This document shows, piece after piece, positions 38,359 through 49,410 of a stretch of 64,000 nt of DNA. The DNA is from Marinobacter sp. Its GTDB lineage: Bacteria; Pseudomonadota; Gammaproteobacteria; Pseudomonadales; Oleiphilaceae. The position numbers were made by a program, and so were the translations under genes. Every line of letters starts with the position of its first letter. Positions within the stretch are counted from its first letter, which is position 1. The notes below the pieces were generated by a model, which was not told the DNA's origin, made no database searches, and was given only the letters and a program-made list of their open reading frames with translations. The stretch covers positions 62,001-126,000 of the forward strand of contig JASBRL010000096.1 of the NCBI GenBank assembly GCA_030149475.1, given 5' to 3'.

Positions 38359-40035
38359 ATGAGCGCCGAGTCCAAGAAAGCCCATAATTTTATCCGCAGT
38401 CTTATCGATGACAGCATTCGCGCTGGCGAGCATCGTGGCGATGTGATTACCCGATTCCCGCCAGAGCCCAACGGTTATCTTCACATTGGTCACGCCAAAT
38501 CCATCTGTCTGAATTTTGGCATTGCCGAGACCTTCAGTGGGCAGTGTAATCTCCGGTTTGATGATACGAATCCGGAAAAAGAATCGCAGGAATACATCGA
38601 AGCGATCAAGCGGGACGTTCACTGGCTGGGCTATGAATGGGCCGGCGACATTCATTACGCCTCGGAGTATTTTGAGCAACTGTACGGGTTTGCGGTCGAG
38701 CTGATTGAGCAGGGCAAGGCCTATGTCTGCTCCCTGAGCGCGGAGGCCATGGCGGAGTACCGGGGGACGCTGCGGGAACCCGGCCGGAACAGTCCCGACC
38801 GTGACCGGCCGGTTGCCGACAACCTGCAGATGTTTGCCGACATGAGGGCGGGGAAATACGGTAATGGCGAGCTGGTTTTACGGGCCAAAATCGATATGGC
38901 GTCGCCGAACATCAACCTGCGGGATCCGATTCTGTACCGTATCCGTTACGCGGATCACCACCAGACCGGCACCACCTGGTGCATCTACCCGATGTATGAC
39001 TTTACGCATCCCATTTCCGATGCGCTGGAGGGTATTACCCACTCTTTGTGCACGCTGGAGTTTGAAGATCACCGGCCACTGTATGACTGGGTGCTGGACA
39101 ACATCTCGGTGCCCTGCCATCCGCGCCAGATCGAGTTCGCCCGACTCAACCTGAACTACACCATCACCAGCAAGCGCAAGCTGCGGCGGCTGGTGGAGGA
39201 AGGCCATTGCTCCGGCTGGGACGACCCGCGTATGCCGACGATCTCCGGTATGCGTCGGCGCGGTTATACGCCTGAGTCGATCCGTGCCTTCTGTGACATG
39301 GTCGGCGTTAACAAGGCTGGCGGTATCGTTGACATGGGAATGCTGGAACACGCGATTCGCGAAGATCTCAACACCCGTGCCCCGCGCGCCATGTGTGTGA
39401 TGCGCCCCTTGAAAGTGACACTGACCAATTACCCGCAGGACCAGAGTGAAATACTGACCCTCCCGGTACATCCTCAGAACCCGGAGATGGGGACTCGGGA
39501 AGTCCCCTGGACCGGGACGTTGTTCATTGATCGTGAGGATTTTTCCGAAGAGCCACCCCGTAAGTGGAAGCGGCTGGCACCAGACCAGGCGGTGCGTCTT
39601 CGCGGTGGGTATGTGATGACCTGTCGTGAGGTTATCCGTGACGCCAGCGGCGAAATTATCGAACTGCACTGTGAGTACGATCCGGCCACACTTGGTGTAA
39701 ATCCGGACGGCTATAAGCCTAACGGGGTGATTCACTGGGTGTCTGCCACCGACAGTGTCGAGGTGAACATCAACCAGTATGATCGGCTTTTCAATCACGA
39801 GTCGCCGGACAGTGACAAGGAAACCGATTTCGTGGAACTGCTCAATCCTCAGTCATTGGTGCAGATTGTCGGTGCCCGCGTTGAGAAGAGTCTGGCGGAG
39901 CCCCGTCAGGATCTCCCGTATCAGTTTGAACGGGAGGGATACTTCTTTGCAGATCCGGCGGACTCGGTGGCGGGTCGGCCGGTTTTCAATCGCACCGTGA
40001 CGCTCAGGGATTCCTGGGCGAAAACCAATTCCTGA
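38359..40035 (+). CDS. glnS: Glutaminyl-tRNA synthetase
   Basis: Class I synthetase that charges tRNA-Gln. A 558-aa protein with the HIGH motif in [15 protein letters not shown], the KMSKS-equivalent ITSKRKL, and the TRFPPEPNG signature. The C-terminal beta-barrel anticodon-binding part is complete. A TATAAT at 38318-38323 lies 36 bp upstream of the ATG with a poor -35. Divergent from ppiB. cysS follows 21 bp later in an operon-like arrangement also seen in Pseudomonas. Confidence 0.97.
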   Translation: MSAESKKAHNFIRSLIDDSIRAGEHRGDVITRFPPEPNGYLHIGHAKSICLNFGIAETFSGQCNLRFDDTNPEKESQEYIEAIKRDVHWLGYEWAGDIHYASEYFEQLYGFAVELIEQGKAYVCSLSAEAMAEYRGTLREPGRNSPDRDRPVADNLQMFADMRAGKYGNGELVLRAKIDMASPNINLRDPILYRIRYADHHQTGTTWCIYPMYDFTHPISDALEGITHSLCTLEFEDHRPLYDWVLDNISVPCHPRQIEFARLNLNYTITSKRKLRRLVEEGHCSGWDDPRMPTISGMRRRGYTPESIRAFCDMVGVNKAGGIVDMGMLEHAIREDLNTRAPRAMCVMRPLKVTLTNYPQDQSEILTLPVHPQNPEMGTREVPWTGTLFIDREDFSEEPPRKWKRLAPDQAVRLRGGYVMTCREVIRDASGEIIELHCEYDPATLGVNPDGYKPNGVIHWVSATDSVEVNINQYDRLFNHESPDSDKETDFVELLNPQSLVQIVGARVEKSLAEPRQDLPYQFEREGYFFADPADSVAGRPVFNRTVTLRDSWAKTNS

Positions 40036-40055
40036 ACAATTCAGACGAGTCCAAC

Positions 40056-41438
40056 GTGATCCGAATCTACAACACACTCAGTCAGCGCAAGGAAGAATTC
40101 AGCCCCCTGCAACCGGGCAAGGTGCGTATGTACGTCTGCGGCATGACCGTCTACGACTACTGCCATCTTGGCCATGCACGGGTATTGCTGGCGTTTGATG
40201 TGATCACCCGGTACCTGCGGCACCGCGGTCTTGATGTTCATTATGTGCGTAACATCACCGACATTGATGACAAGATCCTGCGCCGTGCTGACGAGAACGG
40301 TGAGCCGTTCACCGCATTGACCGACCGCATGATCGACGCCATGCACGAGGACGAACAGCGGCTGGGCATCGTGCCGCCGACCGAGGAGCCGAGAGCGACG
40401 GCCTACATCGACGACATTATCAGGATGATCAACACCCTGGTCAGCAAGGGCTTCGCCTACGCCGCTGACAACGGTGATGTGTATTTCTCGGTCAAGGCCT
40501 TCGATGGTTACGGCAAACTGAGCCGGAAGAAACTCGATGACCTGATCGCCGGCGCCCGGGTCGACGTGGCCGAGGCCAAGCAAAGCCCCGCCGATTTTGC
40601 GCTGTGGAAAGCTGCCAAGCCGGGTGAGGTGAGCTGGCCGTCGCCCTGGGGTGATGGCCGACCAGGCTGGCACATCGAGTGCTCCGCCATGTCGACCTGC
40701 TGCCTGGGTGATACGTTTGATATTCACGGGGGAGGGCCGGACCTGCTGTTTCCCCATCATGAAAATGAGATCGCCCAGTCAGAGTCAGCCACTGGCCAGC
40801 CATTCGCGAAATTGTGGATGCATGCGGGGGCCGTTCGCGTCAACCAGGAAAAAATGTCCAAGTCGCTGGGCAATTTTTTTACCATCCGCGAAATTCTGGA
40901 GCGATATCCTGCTGAGGTGGTTCGCTTCTTCCTGGTGTCGAGCCATTACCGCAGTCAGGTGGATTACTCCGAGGCCAACCTTGAAGAGGCCAGCCGGACC
41001 CTGACCCGTCTGTACCATGCCCTGCGCGGTATCACGCCCGCAGTCGATACACCGGCCACCGAGTATGACCGGCGCTTTCAGGAAGCCATGGACGACGACT
41101 TCAATACGCCCGAAGCCAGTAGTGTGCTACATGCCGTGGCCTCCGACATCAATCTGCATCGCCGGGAAAGCCGGGAGTCGGATGCCCGGGCCAGTGCCGG
41201 TGTACTGGTGAGGCTGGGCGGCATACTCGGTCTTCTGCAGCAGGAGCCGGAGAACTTTTTCCAGGCAGAGTCGGTAGGAGATCTGTCAGCAACGGACATT
41301 GAAACGCTGATTGAGGCTCGTAACCAGGCCCGCAAAAACCGTGATTTTGCGGAGGCGGATCGCATTCGTGACGACCTGGCCGGACGAGGTATTATCCTGG
41401 ACGACTCCCGGGAGGGCACGAGCTGGCGGCGTGGTTGA
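40056..41438 (+). CDS. cysS: Cysteinyl-tRNA synthetase
   Basis: Class I synthetase for cysteine, 460 aa. Zinc-binding Cys is in [16 protein letters not shown], which also holds the HIGH-like motif HLGH; other ligands lie in HIECSAMS and [21 protein letters not shown] is the catalytic loop. It starts with GTG at 40056, 21 bp after glnS, with an ACGAG ribosome site. The normal length and full motif set leave no doubt about function. Confidence 0.97.
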   Translation: MIRIYNTLSQRKEEFSPLQPGKVRMYVCGMTVYDYCHLGHARVLLAFDVITRYLRHRGLDVHYVRNITDIDDKILRRADENGEPFTALTDRMIDAMHEDEQRLGIVPPTEEPRATAYIDDIIRMINTLVSKGFAYAADNGDVYFSVKAFDGYGKLSRKKLDDLIAGARVDVAEAKQSPADFALWKAAKPGEVSWPSPWGDGRPGWHIECSAMSTCCLGDTFDIHGGGPDLLFPHHENEIAQSESATGQPFAKLWMHAGAVRVNQEKMSKSLGNFFTIREILERYPAEVVRFFLVSSHYRSQVDYSEANLEEASRTLTRLYHALRGITPAVDTPATEYDRRFQEAMDDDFNTPEASSVLHAVASDINLHRRESRESDARASAGVLVRLGGILGLLQQEPENFFQAESVGDLSATDIETLIEARNQARKNRDFAEADRIRDDLAGRGIILDDSREGTSWRRG

Positions 41439-41575
41439 TCGCAGGCATGAATTTGCGTCAGGTTTGGCGTAAACTACCGCCCTCCTGAAACGATAAGCCC
41501 GCATGATAGCGGGCGGGGCAAGGCTCTGCCGGCCCCTGAAGTCTGACCAACTCTGGAACCACTGAGGCAACAACG

Positions 41576-43759
41576 ATGACAGAACGCGTGCAAGTCGGCG
41601 GCCTGCAGGTCGCAAAAGTCCTGTATGACTTTATCAACAGTGAGGCAATTCCCGGCACAGGTGTGGACGCTGACACATTCTGGTCTGAATTCGACGCGAT
41701 CGTGCATGAGCTTGGCCCCCGTAACCGGGCGCTGCTGGCCAAACGGGATGACCTTCAGGCACAACTGGACACCTGGTACTCTGCTCGTAAGGGCCAGTCC
41801 ATCAACATGGATGAGTACAAGGGCTTCCTGAAACAGATTGGTTATCTGGTGGATGAGCCGGCTGATTTTACGGTCAACACAGCCAACGTTGATCCTGAAA
41901 TCGCAACTCTGGCGGGGCCGCAACTGGTGGTTCCGATCATGAATGCCCGTTTTGCGCTGAACGCCGCCAATGCCCGCTGGGGTAGCCTCTATGACGCTCT
42001 ATACGGCACCGACGTACTGTCTGAGGAAGACGGCGCCGAGAAAGGCCGGGGCTATAACCCGGTGCGTGGCGCCAAGGTCATCGCCTACGCACGAGCCCTG
42101 CTGGATGAATCAGCTCCGCTGGCCAGTGGCAGTCACAAAGATTCGGTCAAGTACAGCGTTGACGGCGGCAAGCTGGTCGTCACGCTGCAAGGCGGCGAAA
42201 CCACGGGCCTGAAAGACCCGGCCGGATTTGTTGGGTTCACCGGTGCGGCCGGTGCGCCCACCGGCATTCTGTTGACCAGGAACGGCCTGCACTTTGAGAT
42301 TCAGGTAGATGCCAGTCATCCCATTGGTAAGGATGATAGTGCTCATGTAAAAGACGTGCTGGTCGAGTCCGCACTGACCACTATCATGGATTGTGAAGAC
42401 TCCATTGCCGCGGTTGACGCGGATGACAAGACCCTGGTCTATCGCAACTGGCTGGGCCTGATGAAGGGAGATCTGGAGGAATCCTTCGAGAAGGGTGGTC
42501 AGCAAATGACCCGCAAGATGAACGATGACCGTCGTTACACCCGGCCCGACGGCGGCGAACTGGTGCTGCCGGGTCGCAGTCTGATGTTTATCCGTAACGT
42601 AGGTCACCTGATGACCATCAATGCGATTCTGGACAAGGATGGCAATGAGATTCCTGAGGGTCTGATGGACGGCGTGATGACGTCGCTGATTGCCATTCAT
42701 GACCTCAAGGGCAACGGGCCGCTACGCAACACCAGAACCGGCAGCATGTATATCGTCAAACCCAAGATGCACGGCCCGGAAGAAGTGGCGTTTACCAATG
42801 AATTTTTCGGCCGCGTGGAAGATGCCCTGGGGCTGCCGCGTTTCACGCTGAAAGTCGGCATCATGGATGAAGAACGTCGCACCACCATCAACCTCAAGGC
42901 TTGTATCGAAGCCGCCAAAGATCGCTGTGCGTTCATCAATACCGGGTTCCTGGACCGGACCGGCGACGAGATTCATACCTCGATGGAAGCCGGGCCTGTT
43001 GTCCGCAAAGGCGCCATGAAACAGGAGCCCTGGATTCAGGCCTACGAAGATTCCAACGTTGATATCGGTCTGCAAGCCGGATTGAAGGGCAAGGCCCAGA
43101 TCGGCAAGGGCATGTGGGCCATGCCTGACATGATGGCAGCCATGATGGAAGCCAAGATCGGCCATCCGAAGGCCGGTGCCAACACGGCCTGGGTGCCGTC
43201 TCCGACAGCGGCGACTCTGCACGCACTGCATTACCACAAGGTCAACGTGAGTGACGTACAGGATCAGCTGGCCAGGCGCGAGCCGGCCAGCCTGGACGAT
43301 ATTCTCACGGTGCCATTGCTGAAGGACCCCTCGGCGCTCAGTGCCGACGATATCCAGAAAGAGCTGGACAACAACGCCCAGGGGATTCTGGGTTATGTGG
43401 TGCGCTGGATCGATCAGGGCGTAGGCTGCTCCAAAGTTCCCGATATCAACGACGTGGGCCTGATGGAAGACCGTGCAACCCTGCGCATTTCGTCGCAACA
43501 CATCTGCAACTGGCTCTATCACGGCATCTGTGATGAGGCACAGGTGATGGAGACCATGAAGCGCATGGCAGCGGTGGTCGATCGTCAGAACAGCCACGAT
43601 CCGGCGTATCGGAACATGGCACCGGACTTCGACGACAGCGTGGCGTTTCAGGCGGCAGTTGACCTTGTGCTGAAGGGGCGTGCGCAGCCCAATGGTTATA
43701 CCGAGCCACTTCTTCACGCGTATCGCCTGAAGGCGAAGGCCAAGTACGGTCAGTCGTAA
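41576..43759 (+). CDS. glcB: Malate synthase G
   Basis: Condenses glyoxylate and acetyl-CoA to malate, part of the glyoxylate bypass. At 727 aa it is the monomeric G isoform, not the shorter A form. The TIM-barrel core has the glyoxylate-binding Arg in [22 protein letters not shown] and the metal-binding Glu/Asp region [15 protein letters not shown]. Isocitrate lyase is not in this window. The ATG at 41576 follows GAGGCAACAACG. The glycolate genes usually linked to glcB in E. coli are absent; the gene stands alone between cysS and folD and has its own terminator. Confidence 0.97.
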   Translation: MTERVQVGGLQVAKVLYDFINSEAIPGTGVDADTFWSEFDAIVHELGPRNRALLAKRDDLQAQLDTWYSARKGQSINMDEYKGFLKQIGYLVDEPADFTVNTANVDPEIATLAGPQLVVPIMNARFALNAANARWGSLYDALYGTDVLSEEDGAEKGRGYNPVRGAKVIAYARALLDESAPLASGSHKDSVKYSVDGGKLVVTLQGGETTGLKDPAGFVGFTGAAGAPTGILLTRNGLHFEIQVDASHPIGKDDSAHVKDVLVESALTTIMDCEDSIAAVDADDKTLVYRNWLGLMKGDLEESFEKGGQQMTRKMNDDRRYTRPDGGELVLPGRSLMFIRNVGHLMTINAILDKDGNEIPEGLMDGVMTSLIAIHDLKGNGPLRNTRTGSMYIVKPKMHGPEEVAFTNEFFGRVEDALGLPRFTLKVGIMDEERRTTINLKACIEAAKDRCAFINTGFLDRTGDEIHTSMEAGPVVRKGAMKQEPWIQAYEDSNVDIGLQAGLKGKAQIGKGMWAMPDMMAAMMEAKIGHPKAGANTAWVPSPTAATLHALHYHKVNVSDVQDQLARREPASLDDILTVPLLKDPSALSADDIQKELDNNAQGILGYVVRWIDQGVGCSKVPDINDVGLMEDRATLRISSQHICNWLYHGICDEAQVMETMKRMAAVVDRQNSHDPAYRNMAPDFDDSVAFQAAVDLVLKGRAQPNGYTEPLLHAYRLKAKAKYGQS

Positions 43760-43813
43760 ACGGCCGTCAGAACGGTGCCAGGGGCCTGTAACCAGAGCTC
43801 GCTGGCCTGCCAG

Positions 43814-43843
43814 AAAACCGCGGCCGGAGTCCGCGGTTTTTTT
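43814..43843 (+). terminator. Intrinsic terminator between glcB and folD
   Basis: AAAACCGCGG-ccggagt-CCGCGGTTTT followed by TTT, preceded by A residues, so it can act on both strands. It lies between the convergent glcB and folD genes. Confidence 0.9.
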
Positions 43844-43860
43844 GTGAGCAGGCTACAGCG

Positions 43861-44718
43861 TCAGTCGGTGTGCAGTTCGTTTGCCGCGTAGAGGGTATTC
43901 TGCAGCAGCATGGCGATGGTCATTGGCCCCACGCCGCCGGGCACCGGTGTAATGTAGGCGGCCCGCTCGATGGCTGCGGCAAAGTCCACATCCCCGCGTA
44001 GCTTGCCGTCTTCCATCCGGTTAATGCCCACATCGATGACGGTGGCGCCAGGCTTTATCCAGTCACCCCGTACGAGGCCGGGTTTGCCGACTGCGGCAAT
44101 AAGAATATCCGCGTCCCCGACATAACGTGCAAGGTTGTCGGTAAAGCGGTGCGTTACGGTGATGGTGGCGCCGCGCAGGAGCAGTTCCATGGACATTGGC
44201 CGACCCACAATATTCGATGCGCCCACAATGACTGCATGCTGCCCCTTGTAGGGGGTGCCGACGCTGTCGAGCAGTTCGATGATGCCTGCGGGGGTGCAGG
44301 GGCGAAGTTCCGGGCGCCTCTGCATCAGCCGGCCAATGTTGTAGGGGTGGAACCCGTCCACGTCCTTGTCCGGGCGGATCTTGACCAGAATCGGATCAGC
44401 ATCCATATGGCAGGGCAACGGAAGCTGCACCAGAATGCCGTCGATTTCCGGATTATCGTTCAGTTCATCGACCAGGGCCTCGAGGGCCGCCTGAGAGGTG
44501 CTTGACGGAAGGTCATAGGAGAGCGACAGGATGCCGGCCTCGTCACAGGCCCTGCGTTTATTGCCGACGTAGATGCTGGAGGCCGGGTCATCTCCGACCA
44601 GCACGACAGCAAGGCCGGGGGGGCGTAGTCCCTGCTGGCGGCGAGCAGCGACGCCGGCAGCCACCTGCTGGCGTACGCGGGCGGCAATTGCTTTTCCGTC
44701 TATCAAAGTGGCAGTCAT
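43861..44718 (-). CDS. folD: Bifunctional methylenetetrahydrofolate dehydrogenase/cyclohydrolase
   Basis: Interconverts 5,10-methylene-, methenyl- and 10-formyl-tetrahydrofolate. Start at 44718 gives 285 aa, the family length; the track's start at 44853 is too far upstream. Active-site Lys54 is in [11 protein letters not shown]. Folate and NADP motifs [26 protein letters not shown] and [18 protein letters not shown] are present. The ribosome site is weak. Convergent with glcB and divergent from the tRNA cluster. Confidence 0.95.
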   Translation of the reverse strand: MTATLIDGKAIAARVRQQVAAGVAARRQQGLRPPGLAVVLVGDDPASSIYVGNKRRACDEAGILSLSYDLPSSTSQAALEALVDELNDNPEIDGILVQLPLPCHMDADPILVKIRPDKDVDGFHPYNIGRLMQRRPELRPCTPAGIIELLDSVGTPYKGQHAVIVGASNIVGRPMSMELLLRGATITVTHRFTDNLARYVGDADILIAAVGKPGLVRGDWIKPGATVIDVGINRMEDGKLRGDVDFAAAIERAAYITPVPGGVGPMTIAMLLQNTLYAANELHTD

Positions 44719-44899
44719 GGCGAACACTTGTGCAGTTGTGGCGTTGTCTGTCAAGCCTGTGGCGCGCAGGATGTTGCGGTAACAGGTTGCCGGCGCGGCG
44801 CGAGGCCCCGGTTGAGAGGCGCGCATTGTCGCATGGTTCCGCCTTTTCGCCAACGCCAGTGCCCCTCAATACAAATCCTGAGCTTTTTCCAAAACCGTA

Positions 44900-44928
44900 T
44901 TGACGGTTAGCATTAGCGCCGGTATGAT
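44900..44928 (+). promoter_or_regulatory. Sigma-70 promoter of the tRNA cluster
   Basis: TTGACG, a 17-bp spacer and TATGAT form a near-consensus promoter 41 bp upstream of tRNA-Pro. The GC-rich discriminator TCGCGCC just after the -10 is typical of stringently controlled stable-RNA promoters. Confidence 0.8.
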
Positions 44929-44968
44929 TCGCGCCAACTTTGCTGAGGCATCTGTTGATCAGGTAAAT

Positions 44969-45045
44969 CGGGGTATAGCGCAGTCTGGTAGCGCGCCTGC
45001 TTTGGGAGCAGGATGTCGGGAGTTCGAATCTCTCTACCCCGACCA
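44969..45045 (+). tRNA. tRNA-Pro (anticodon TGG)
   Basis: 77-nt cloverleaf. Acceptor stem CGGGGTA pairs with TACCCCG; the anticodon loop is TTTGGGA between CCTGC and GCAGG; the T arm has the GTTCGAATC loop. CCA is encoded. First in a four-tRNA run. Confidence 0.97.
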
Positions 45046-45079
45046 ATTCAATCTGATATTCGGGTGGGCGAAAGGTTAA

Positions 45080-45156
<77 letters not shown>

Positions 45157-45275
45157 GTTGCCGCCGGTCAGGGTACACATCGTGCGCCTATCGTCAGGCA
45201 AGGTTGAATCGACGGGTTGTAGCGTTAAAGTATTGCTGAATGTGCGCCTTGCGTGCCCTGCAGGTAATGGATGTG

Positions 45276-45351
45276 GTGGGCGTAGCTCAGTTGGTAGAGC
45301 TCAGGATTGTGACTCCTGCGGTCGAGGGTTCGAACCCCTTCGTCCACCCCA
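45276..45351 (+). tRNA. tRNA-His (anticodon GTG)
   Basis: Acceptor GTGGGCG/CGTCCAC with one G-T pair, anticodon loop TTGTGAC between CAGGA and TCCTG, T loop TTCGAAC, discriminator C and encoded CCA. The extra G-1 unique to tRNA-His is encoded at 45275. Confidence 0.97.
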
Positions 45352-45426
45352 ACTTTTCCGCTGTCAGGTAGTCCGGCATCTGGCATGCCCTCACAATATC
45401 AGTTTCCAGTTTTCTTCCAGTTTTCA

Positions 45427-45511
45427 GCTCCGGTGGTGGAATTGGTAGACACGATAGGTTTAGGTCCTATTGCCGCGAGGCGTGGGGGTTCAAGTCCCTC
45501 CCGGAGTACCA
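45427..45511 (+). tRNA. tRNA-Leu (anticodon TAG)
   Basis: 85-nt class II tRNA with a long variable arm. Acceptor GCTCCGG/CCGGAGT ends with a G-T pair at 1-72; anticodon loop TTTAGGT lies between ATAGG and CCTAT; T loop TTCAAGT; CCA encoded. The cluster Pro-Arg-His-Leu upstream of tig is also seen in Pseudomonas. Confidence 0.96.
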
Positions 45512-45533
45512 CTTGTTGATCATCACTTCCTTG

Positions 45534-45558
45534 AAAGGTCCTGCAGAGGGCCTTTTTT
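45534..45558 (+). terminator. Terminator of the tRNA operon
   Basis: AAGGTCC-tgcaga-GGGCCTT followed by a run of T residues, 23 bp past tRNA-Leu. One T-G pair in the stem. It ends the tRNA transcript before tig. Confidence 0.85.
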
Positions 45559-45768
45559 GCATTCCGGGCGGAGTTGTCACGGCTGTTTCCCCGCTGAGGT
45601 CGCGGTTCATGCGCTGTGGCCGTGAGTCAAGATGGTTTTGCGGATTCTCTACTCATGGAAAACCGTGATAAACTACCGCTTTTAATTTTCGCGACGTCCG
45701 TTTCCGGGTTCGGTTTAACCAACAGGATCGGGTTGCGATCCACTGAACTGGCAATTTGAGGATATTCC

Positions 45769-47073
45769 ATGCAAGTGTCTGTTGAAACGACATCCAACAT
45801 CGAACGCCGGATGACGATTGGTGTGCCCGCCCAAGAGATTGATCAGGCGGTCGAAAAACGCCTCCAGCACGCAGCCCGGACTGTCAAAATGAACGGTTTT
45901 CGTCCAGGTAAGGTGCCGATGCGCGTTGTCAAGCGTCGTTTCGGTGAGGGCGTTCGTCAGGAAGTTGTCAGTGAGGTCATGCGTGACAGCTATGTCAAGG
46001 CGCTGGAAGAACAGGATGTGTCACCAGCAGGCTGGCCCCGTTTCGAGCCGAAGACGATGGAAGCCGGCAAAGATCTCGAGTTTGTAGCCATTTTTGAGGT
46101 GCTTCCCGAAATTGAGCTGGGTGACCTGAGCAAGGTCAAGGTTGAAAAACTGACAGCCGACATTACTGATAAAGACCTCGACACGATGATCGACAACCTG
46201 CGTCGCCAGCAGGCCGACATGAAACCGGTCAAGCGCAAATCCAGGAAGAAGGATGTAGTCACGATCGATTTCAACGGCTACGTCGATGGCGAGGCATTTG
46301 AAGGTGGGTCCGCTGAAGACCATAAGCTGACACTGGGGTCCGGCCAGATGATCCCGGGTTTTGAAGACGGCATCATTGGTGGCAAGGCCGGTGAAGAGCT
46401 GCAGATTGATGTGACCTTCCCGGAAGATTATCAGAAGGAAGATCTGGCGGGCAAAGCGGCCAGGTTTGATATTACCATCAAGCAGGTGGAAGAGCCGGTG
46501 CTGCCAGAGCTGGACCAGGCATTCTTCCAGAAGTTCGGAATTGACGCCGAAGATGAAGCGACGTTCCGGGAAGAAGTGCAGAAGAACATGGCGCGGGAGC
46601 TCAAACAGGCCATCTCGACCAAGGTGAAGAATGACGTGGTCGACGGTCTGTTGGAATCCACTGAACTGGAGCTGCCCCAGGCGCTGGTCGACCAGGAAAT
46701 TGACCGTCTGCGTCAGGACGCTGTTCAACGTTTCGGTGGCCAGATGGATCCTCAGCAATTGCCGGCCGAGCTGTTCCAGGATCAGGCCAGTCGCCGGGTC
46801 AAAACAGGCCTCCTGTTCCAGGAAGTGATCAAGAAGAATGACCTGAAAGCAGACCCGGAGAAGGTTGACGAAAAGGTCCGGGAAATCGCATCAACGTATG
46901 AACAGCCTGATGAGGTCGTCACCCACCTCAACAGTGATCCGGAGCAGAAGCAGCAGATCGAGTCGGTGGTGCTGGAAGATGCGGTCGTCGGTTTCGTGTT
47001 GGCGCAGGCCAGCGTGACCGAAAAAACGGTCAGCTATGAAGAAGCGGTTCAGGCTGCGCAGCCTCAGCGTTAA
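45769..47073 (+). CDS. tig: Trigger factor
   Basis: Ribosome-bound chaperone and prolyl isomerase. The 434-aa protein has three domains: N-terminal ribosome-binding domain with the signature GFRPGKVPMRVVKRRFG, a central FKBP-type isomerase domain (DVVTIDFNGYVDGEAFEGGSAEDHKLTLGSGQMIPGFEDGIIG), and a helical C-terminal domain. GAGGATATTCC precedes the ATG. A TGATAAACT extended -10 lies at 45667-45674. It heads the conserved tig-clpP-clpX-lon-hupB-ppiD block, here with its own terminator. Confidence 0.97.
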   Translation: MQVSVETTSNIERRMTIGVPAQEIDQAVEKRLQHAARTVKMNGFRPGKVPMRVVKRRFGEGVRQEVVSEVMRDSYVKALEEQDVSPAGWPRFEPKTMEAGKDLEFVAIFEVLPEIELGDLSKVKVEKLTADITDKDLDTMIDNLRRQQADMKPVKRKSRKKDVVTIDFNGYVDGEAFEGGSAEDHKLTLGSGQMIPGFEDGIIGGKAGEELQIDVTFPEDYQKEDLAGKAARFDITIKQVEEPVLPELDQAFFQKFGIDAEDEATFREEVQKNMARELKQAISTKVKNDVVDGLLESTELELPQALVDQEIDRLRQDAVQRFGGQMDPQQLPAELFQDQASRRVKTGLLFQEVIKKNDLKADPEKVDEKVREIASTYEQPDEVVTHLNSDPEQKQQIESVVLEDAVVGFVLAQASVTEKTVSYEEAVQAAQPQR

Positions 47074-47130
47074 CCGGACGGGACACCCGACAGGCGGCAG
47101 CCCTGTCGCCCTGATACCCGCAACAGGAAA

Positions 47131-47154
47131 GCAGCCGGTATAGCCGGCTGTTTT
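47131..47154 (+). terminator. Terminator after tig
   Basis: CAGCCGG-tatag-CCGGCTG followed by TTTT, 59 bp past the tig stop. Confidence 0.75.
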
Positions 47155-47248
47155 CATCTGGGTCACTTGCTGGCAAAGTGTCGGCAGCAGATCACGACTC
47201 AAGGTGGCCTCAAGGCCGAATAATGTTCACAAGGAGTTCAGGCGCATC

Positions 47249-47884
47249 ATGATGCAGAAACCGATCGATGGTCCCGCAATGGTTACCAATTCCGGCCTGG
47301 TGCCAATTGTCATTGAGCAGACTGCCCGCGGTGAGCGGTCATTTGATATCTACTCCCGACTGCTCAAGGAACGCGTTATTTTCATGGTCGGTCAGGTTGA
47401 AGATCATATGGCGAACCTGATCGTCGCTCAGCTCCTGTTCCTGGAGTCGGAAAATCCCGACAAGGATATTCATCTGTATATCAACAGCCCGGGTGGGTCA
47501 GTGACCGCAGGGATGTCCATTTACGACACCATGCAGTTCGTGAAGCCGGATGTGGCTACGCTGTGTGTAGGCCAGGCGGCCAGCATGGGTGCTTTGTTGC
47601 TGGCCGGCGGTGCCGCTGGCAAGCGTGCCTGCCTGCCCAACTCGCGGGTAATGATTCATCAGCCGCTTGGGGGCTATCAGGGTCAGGCAACGGATATCGA
47701 GATCCATACCCGCGAGATTCTCAAGATCCGTAATTCCCTGAACAGCATACTGGCCCATCATACCGGGCAGGATCTGGACACCATCGCCCGCGACACGGAT
47801 CGGGACAACTTTATGGACCCGCAGCAGGCCCTGGAGTACGGATTGATTGACTCGGTACTTGATAAGCGCGTGCCGAATAAATAA
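47249..47884 (+). CDS. clpP: ATP-dependent Clp protease proteolytic subunit
   Basis: Serine protease that forms two stacked heptameric rings and degrades proteins fed by ClpX or ClpA. The ATG at 47249 gives 211 aa; a second ATG follows at once. The track's GTG at 47204 would give an overlong N terminus. AAGGAG and AGGCG lie upstream. Catalytic Ser112 ([11 protein letters not shown]), His137 (VMIHQPLGG) and Asp in DRDNFMD are present. The N-terminal residues before [23 protein letters not shown] are a removable propeptide. clpX begins 76 bp later. Confidence 0.97.
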   Translation: MMQKPIDGPAMVTNSGLVPIVIEQTARGERSFDIYSRLLKERVIFMVGQVEDHMANLIVAQLLFLESENPDKDIHLYINSPGGSVTAGMSIYDTMQFVKPDVATLCVGQAASMGALLLAGGAAGKRACLPNSRVMIHQPLGGYQGQATDIEIHTREILKIRNSLNSILAHHTGQDLDTIARDTDRDNFMDPQQALEYGLIDSVLDKRVPNK

Positions 47885-47960
47885 TACTGAAACTGATCGC
47901 ATCATTTACGGCAGCGTATAGTTAACAGGATGCGCGACCAGCAACGACAGAGGTATTTCA

Positions 47961-49244
47961 ATGGCAGATGAAAGAAACGGCAGAGGCGACGATAACGGCA
48001 AGTTGCTGTACTGCTCGTTTTGCGGAAAGAGCCAGCATGAAGTCCGGAAGCTCATTGCGGGGCCCTCGGTGTTCATCTGCGACGAGTGTGTTGATCTGTG
48101 CAATGACATTATCCGGGAAGAAATTCAGGAAAGTGCACAGGAAGATACCAGCGATCGCCTTCCCACGCCGTCTGAAATCCGGGAAACGCTGAACGAGTAT
48201 GTGATTGGCCAGGACCGTGCCAAGGTGGTTTTGGCGGTCGCGGTCTACAACCACTACAAGCGTCTGCGCTATGGTGAAGGCAAGGCCGATGTGGAGCTGG
48301 GCAAGAGTAACATCCTGCTGATTGGCCCGACCGGTAGCGGCAAAACGCTGCTGGCGGAAACCCTGGCCCGGGTTCTCAACGTTCCGTTCACGATAGCGGA
48401 CGCCACCACATTGACCGAAGCGGGTTATGTCGGTGAGGATGTCGAGAACATCATCCAGAAGCTGCTCCAGAAGTGTGACTACGATGTGGACAAGGCCCAG
48501 CGTGGCATCGTCTATATCGACGAGATCGACAAGATTTCCCGCAAGTCGGACAACCCGTCAATCACCCGTGACGTCTCGGGTGAGGGGGTTCAGCAAGCGC
48601 TGCTCAAGTTGATTGAAGGCACGGTAGCATCGGTTCCGCCCCAGGGCGGTCGCAAACATCCCCAGCAGGAATTCCTGCAGGTGGATACCGGTAATATCCT
48701 GTTCATCTGTGGCGGTGCGTTTGCCGGTCTGGACAAAGTTATCCAGGAACGTTCCGAGCGCAGCAGTATCGGCTTCTCCGCGGCCGTGGTCAGTGAGGAC
48801 GATCGCAAAAGCACCGGCGAGATCATCAAGGGTGTGGAAACGGAAGATCTGGTCAAATATGGCCTGATCCCCGAGTTTGTCGGTCGTCTGCCGGTCGTTG
48901 CAACCCTGACGGAGCTGGACGAACAGGCGCTGGTACAGATTCTGACCGAGCCCAAGAACGCCCTGACCAAGCAGTATCAGAAGCTGTTTGATATGGAAGG
49001 GGTTGAGCTGGACTTCCGGGAAGACGCGCTGAAGGCCGTGGCGCGCAAGGCCATGGATAGAAAGACCGGAGCCCGGGGTTTGCGTTCAATCATGGAGGCG
49101 ACCTTGTTGGACACCATGTATCAGATTCCGTCGGAACACGACGTGTCCAAAGTGGTGATTGACAGCAGTGTAATCAGCGGTGATTCAGAACCGTTCAAGA
49201 TCTATGCCAGCAACGATCGCGCCAAAGCTGTTCCTGAGGACTGA
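47961..49244 (+). CDS. clpX: Clp protease ATP-binding subunit ClpX
   Basis: AAA+ unfoldase that delivers tagged substrates to ClpP. The 427-aa protein starts with a C4 zinc finger ([30 protein letters not shown]), then the AAA+ module with Walker A GPTGSGKT, Walker [10 protein letters not shown], the pore loop GYVGEDVE, and the ClpP-contacting IGF loop seen as IGFSAAV. It is the normal length and is followed by an intrinsic terminator. Confidence 0.98.
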   Translation: MADERNGRGDDNGKLLYCSFCGKSQHEVRKLIAGPSVFICDECVDLCNDIIREEIQESAQEDTSDRLPTPSEIRETLNEYVIGQDRAKVVLAVAVYNHYKRLRYGEGKADVELGKSNILLIGPTGSGKTLLAETLARVLNVPFTIADATTLTEAGYVGEDVENIIQKLLQKCDYDVDKAQRGIVYIDEIDKISRKSDNPSITRDVSGEGVQQALLKLIEGTVASVPPQGGRKHPQQEFLQVDTGNILFICGGAFAGLDKVIQERSERSSIGFSAAVVSEDDRKSTGEIIKGVETEDLVKYGLIPEFVGRLPVVATLTELDEQALVQILTEPKNALTKQYQKLFDMEGVELDFREDALKAVARKAMDRKTGARGLRSIMEATLLDTMYQIPSEHDVSKVVIDSSVISGDSEPFKIYASNDRAKAVPED

Positions 49245-49264
49245 GCGGGTCGGTGTTCACCATG

Positions 49265-49293
49265 AAAAAAAGGGCGGTGACGCCCTTTTTTTT
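49265..49293 (+). terminator. Terminator after clpX
   Basis: AAAAAAAGGGCG-gtga-CGCCCTTTTTTTT, a perfect hairpin flanked by A and T runs, 20 bp past the clpX stop. It separates clpPX from lon. Confidence 0.92.
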
Positions 49294-49343
49294 GCGCTGC
49301 CTTCGGGTTCGTTATTCTCTCTCTCCCTCGTTCAGTACCGTCA

Positions 49344-49370
49344 TTGTATTCAGGCGAACAGCCCCAATGA
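49344..49370 (+). promoter_or_regulatory. Possible sigma-32 promoter for lon
   Basis: TTGTATT, 11 bp, CCCCAATGA resembles the heat-shock pattern CTTGAAA-N11-16-CCCCATnT. lon is heat-induced through sigma-32 in many proteobacteria. The -35 match is weak. Confidence 0.3.
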
Positions 49371-49410
49371 TCGGTGTTAAGCTGAAAGAAATGTTATCAA
49401 AGGATTCCCT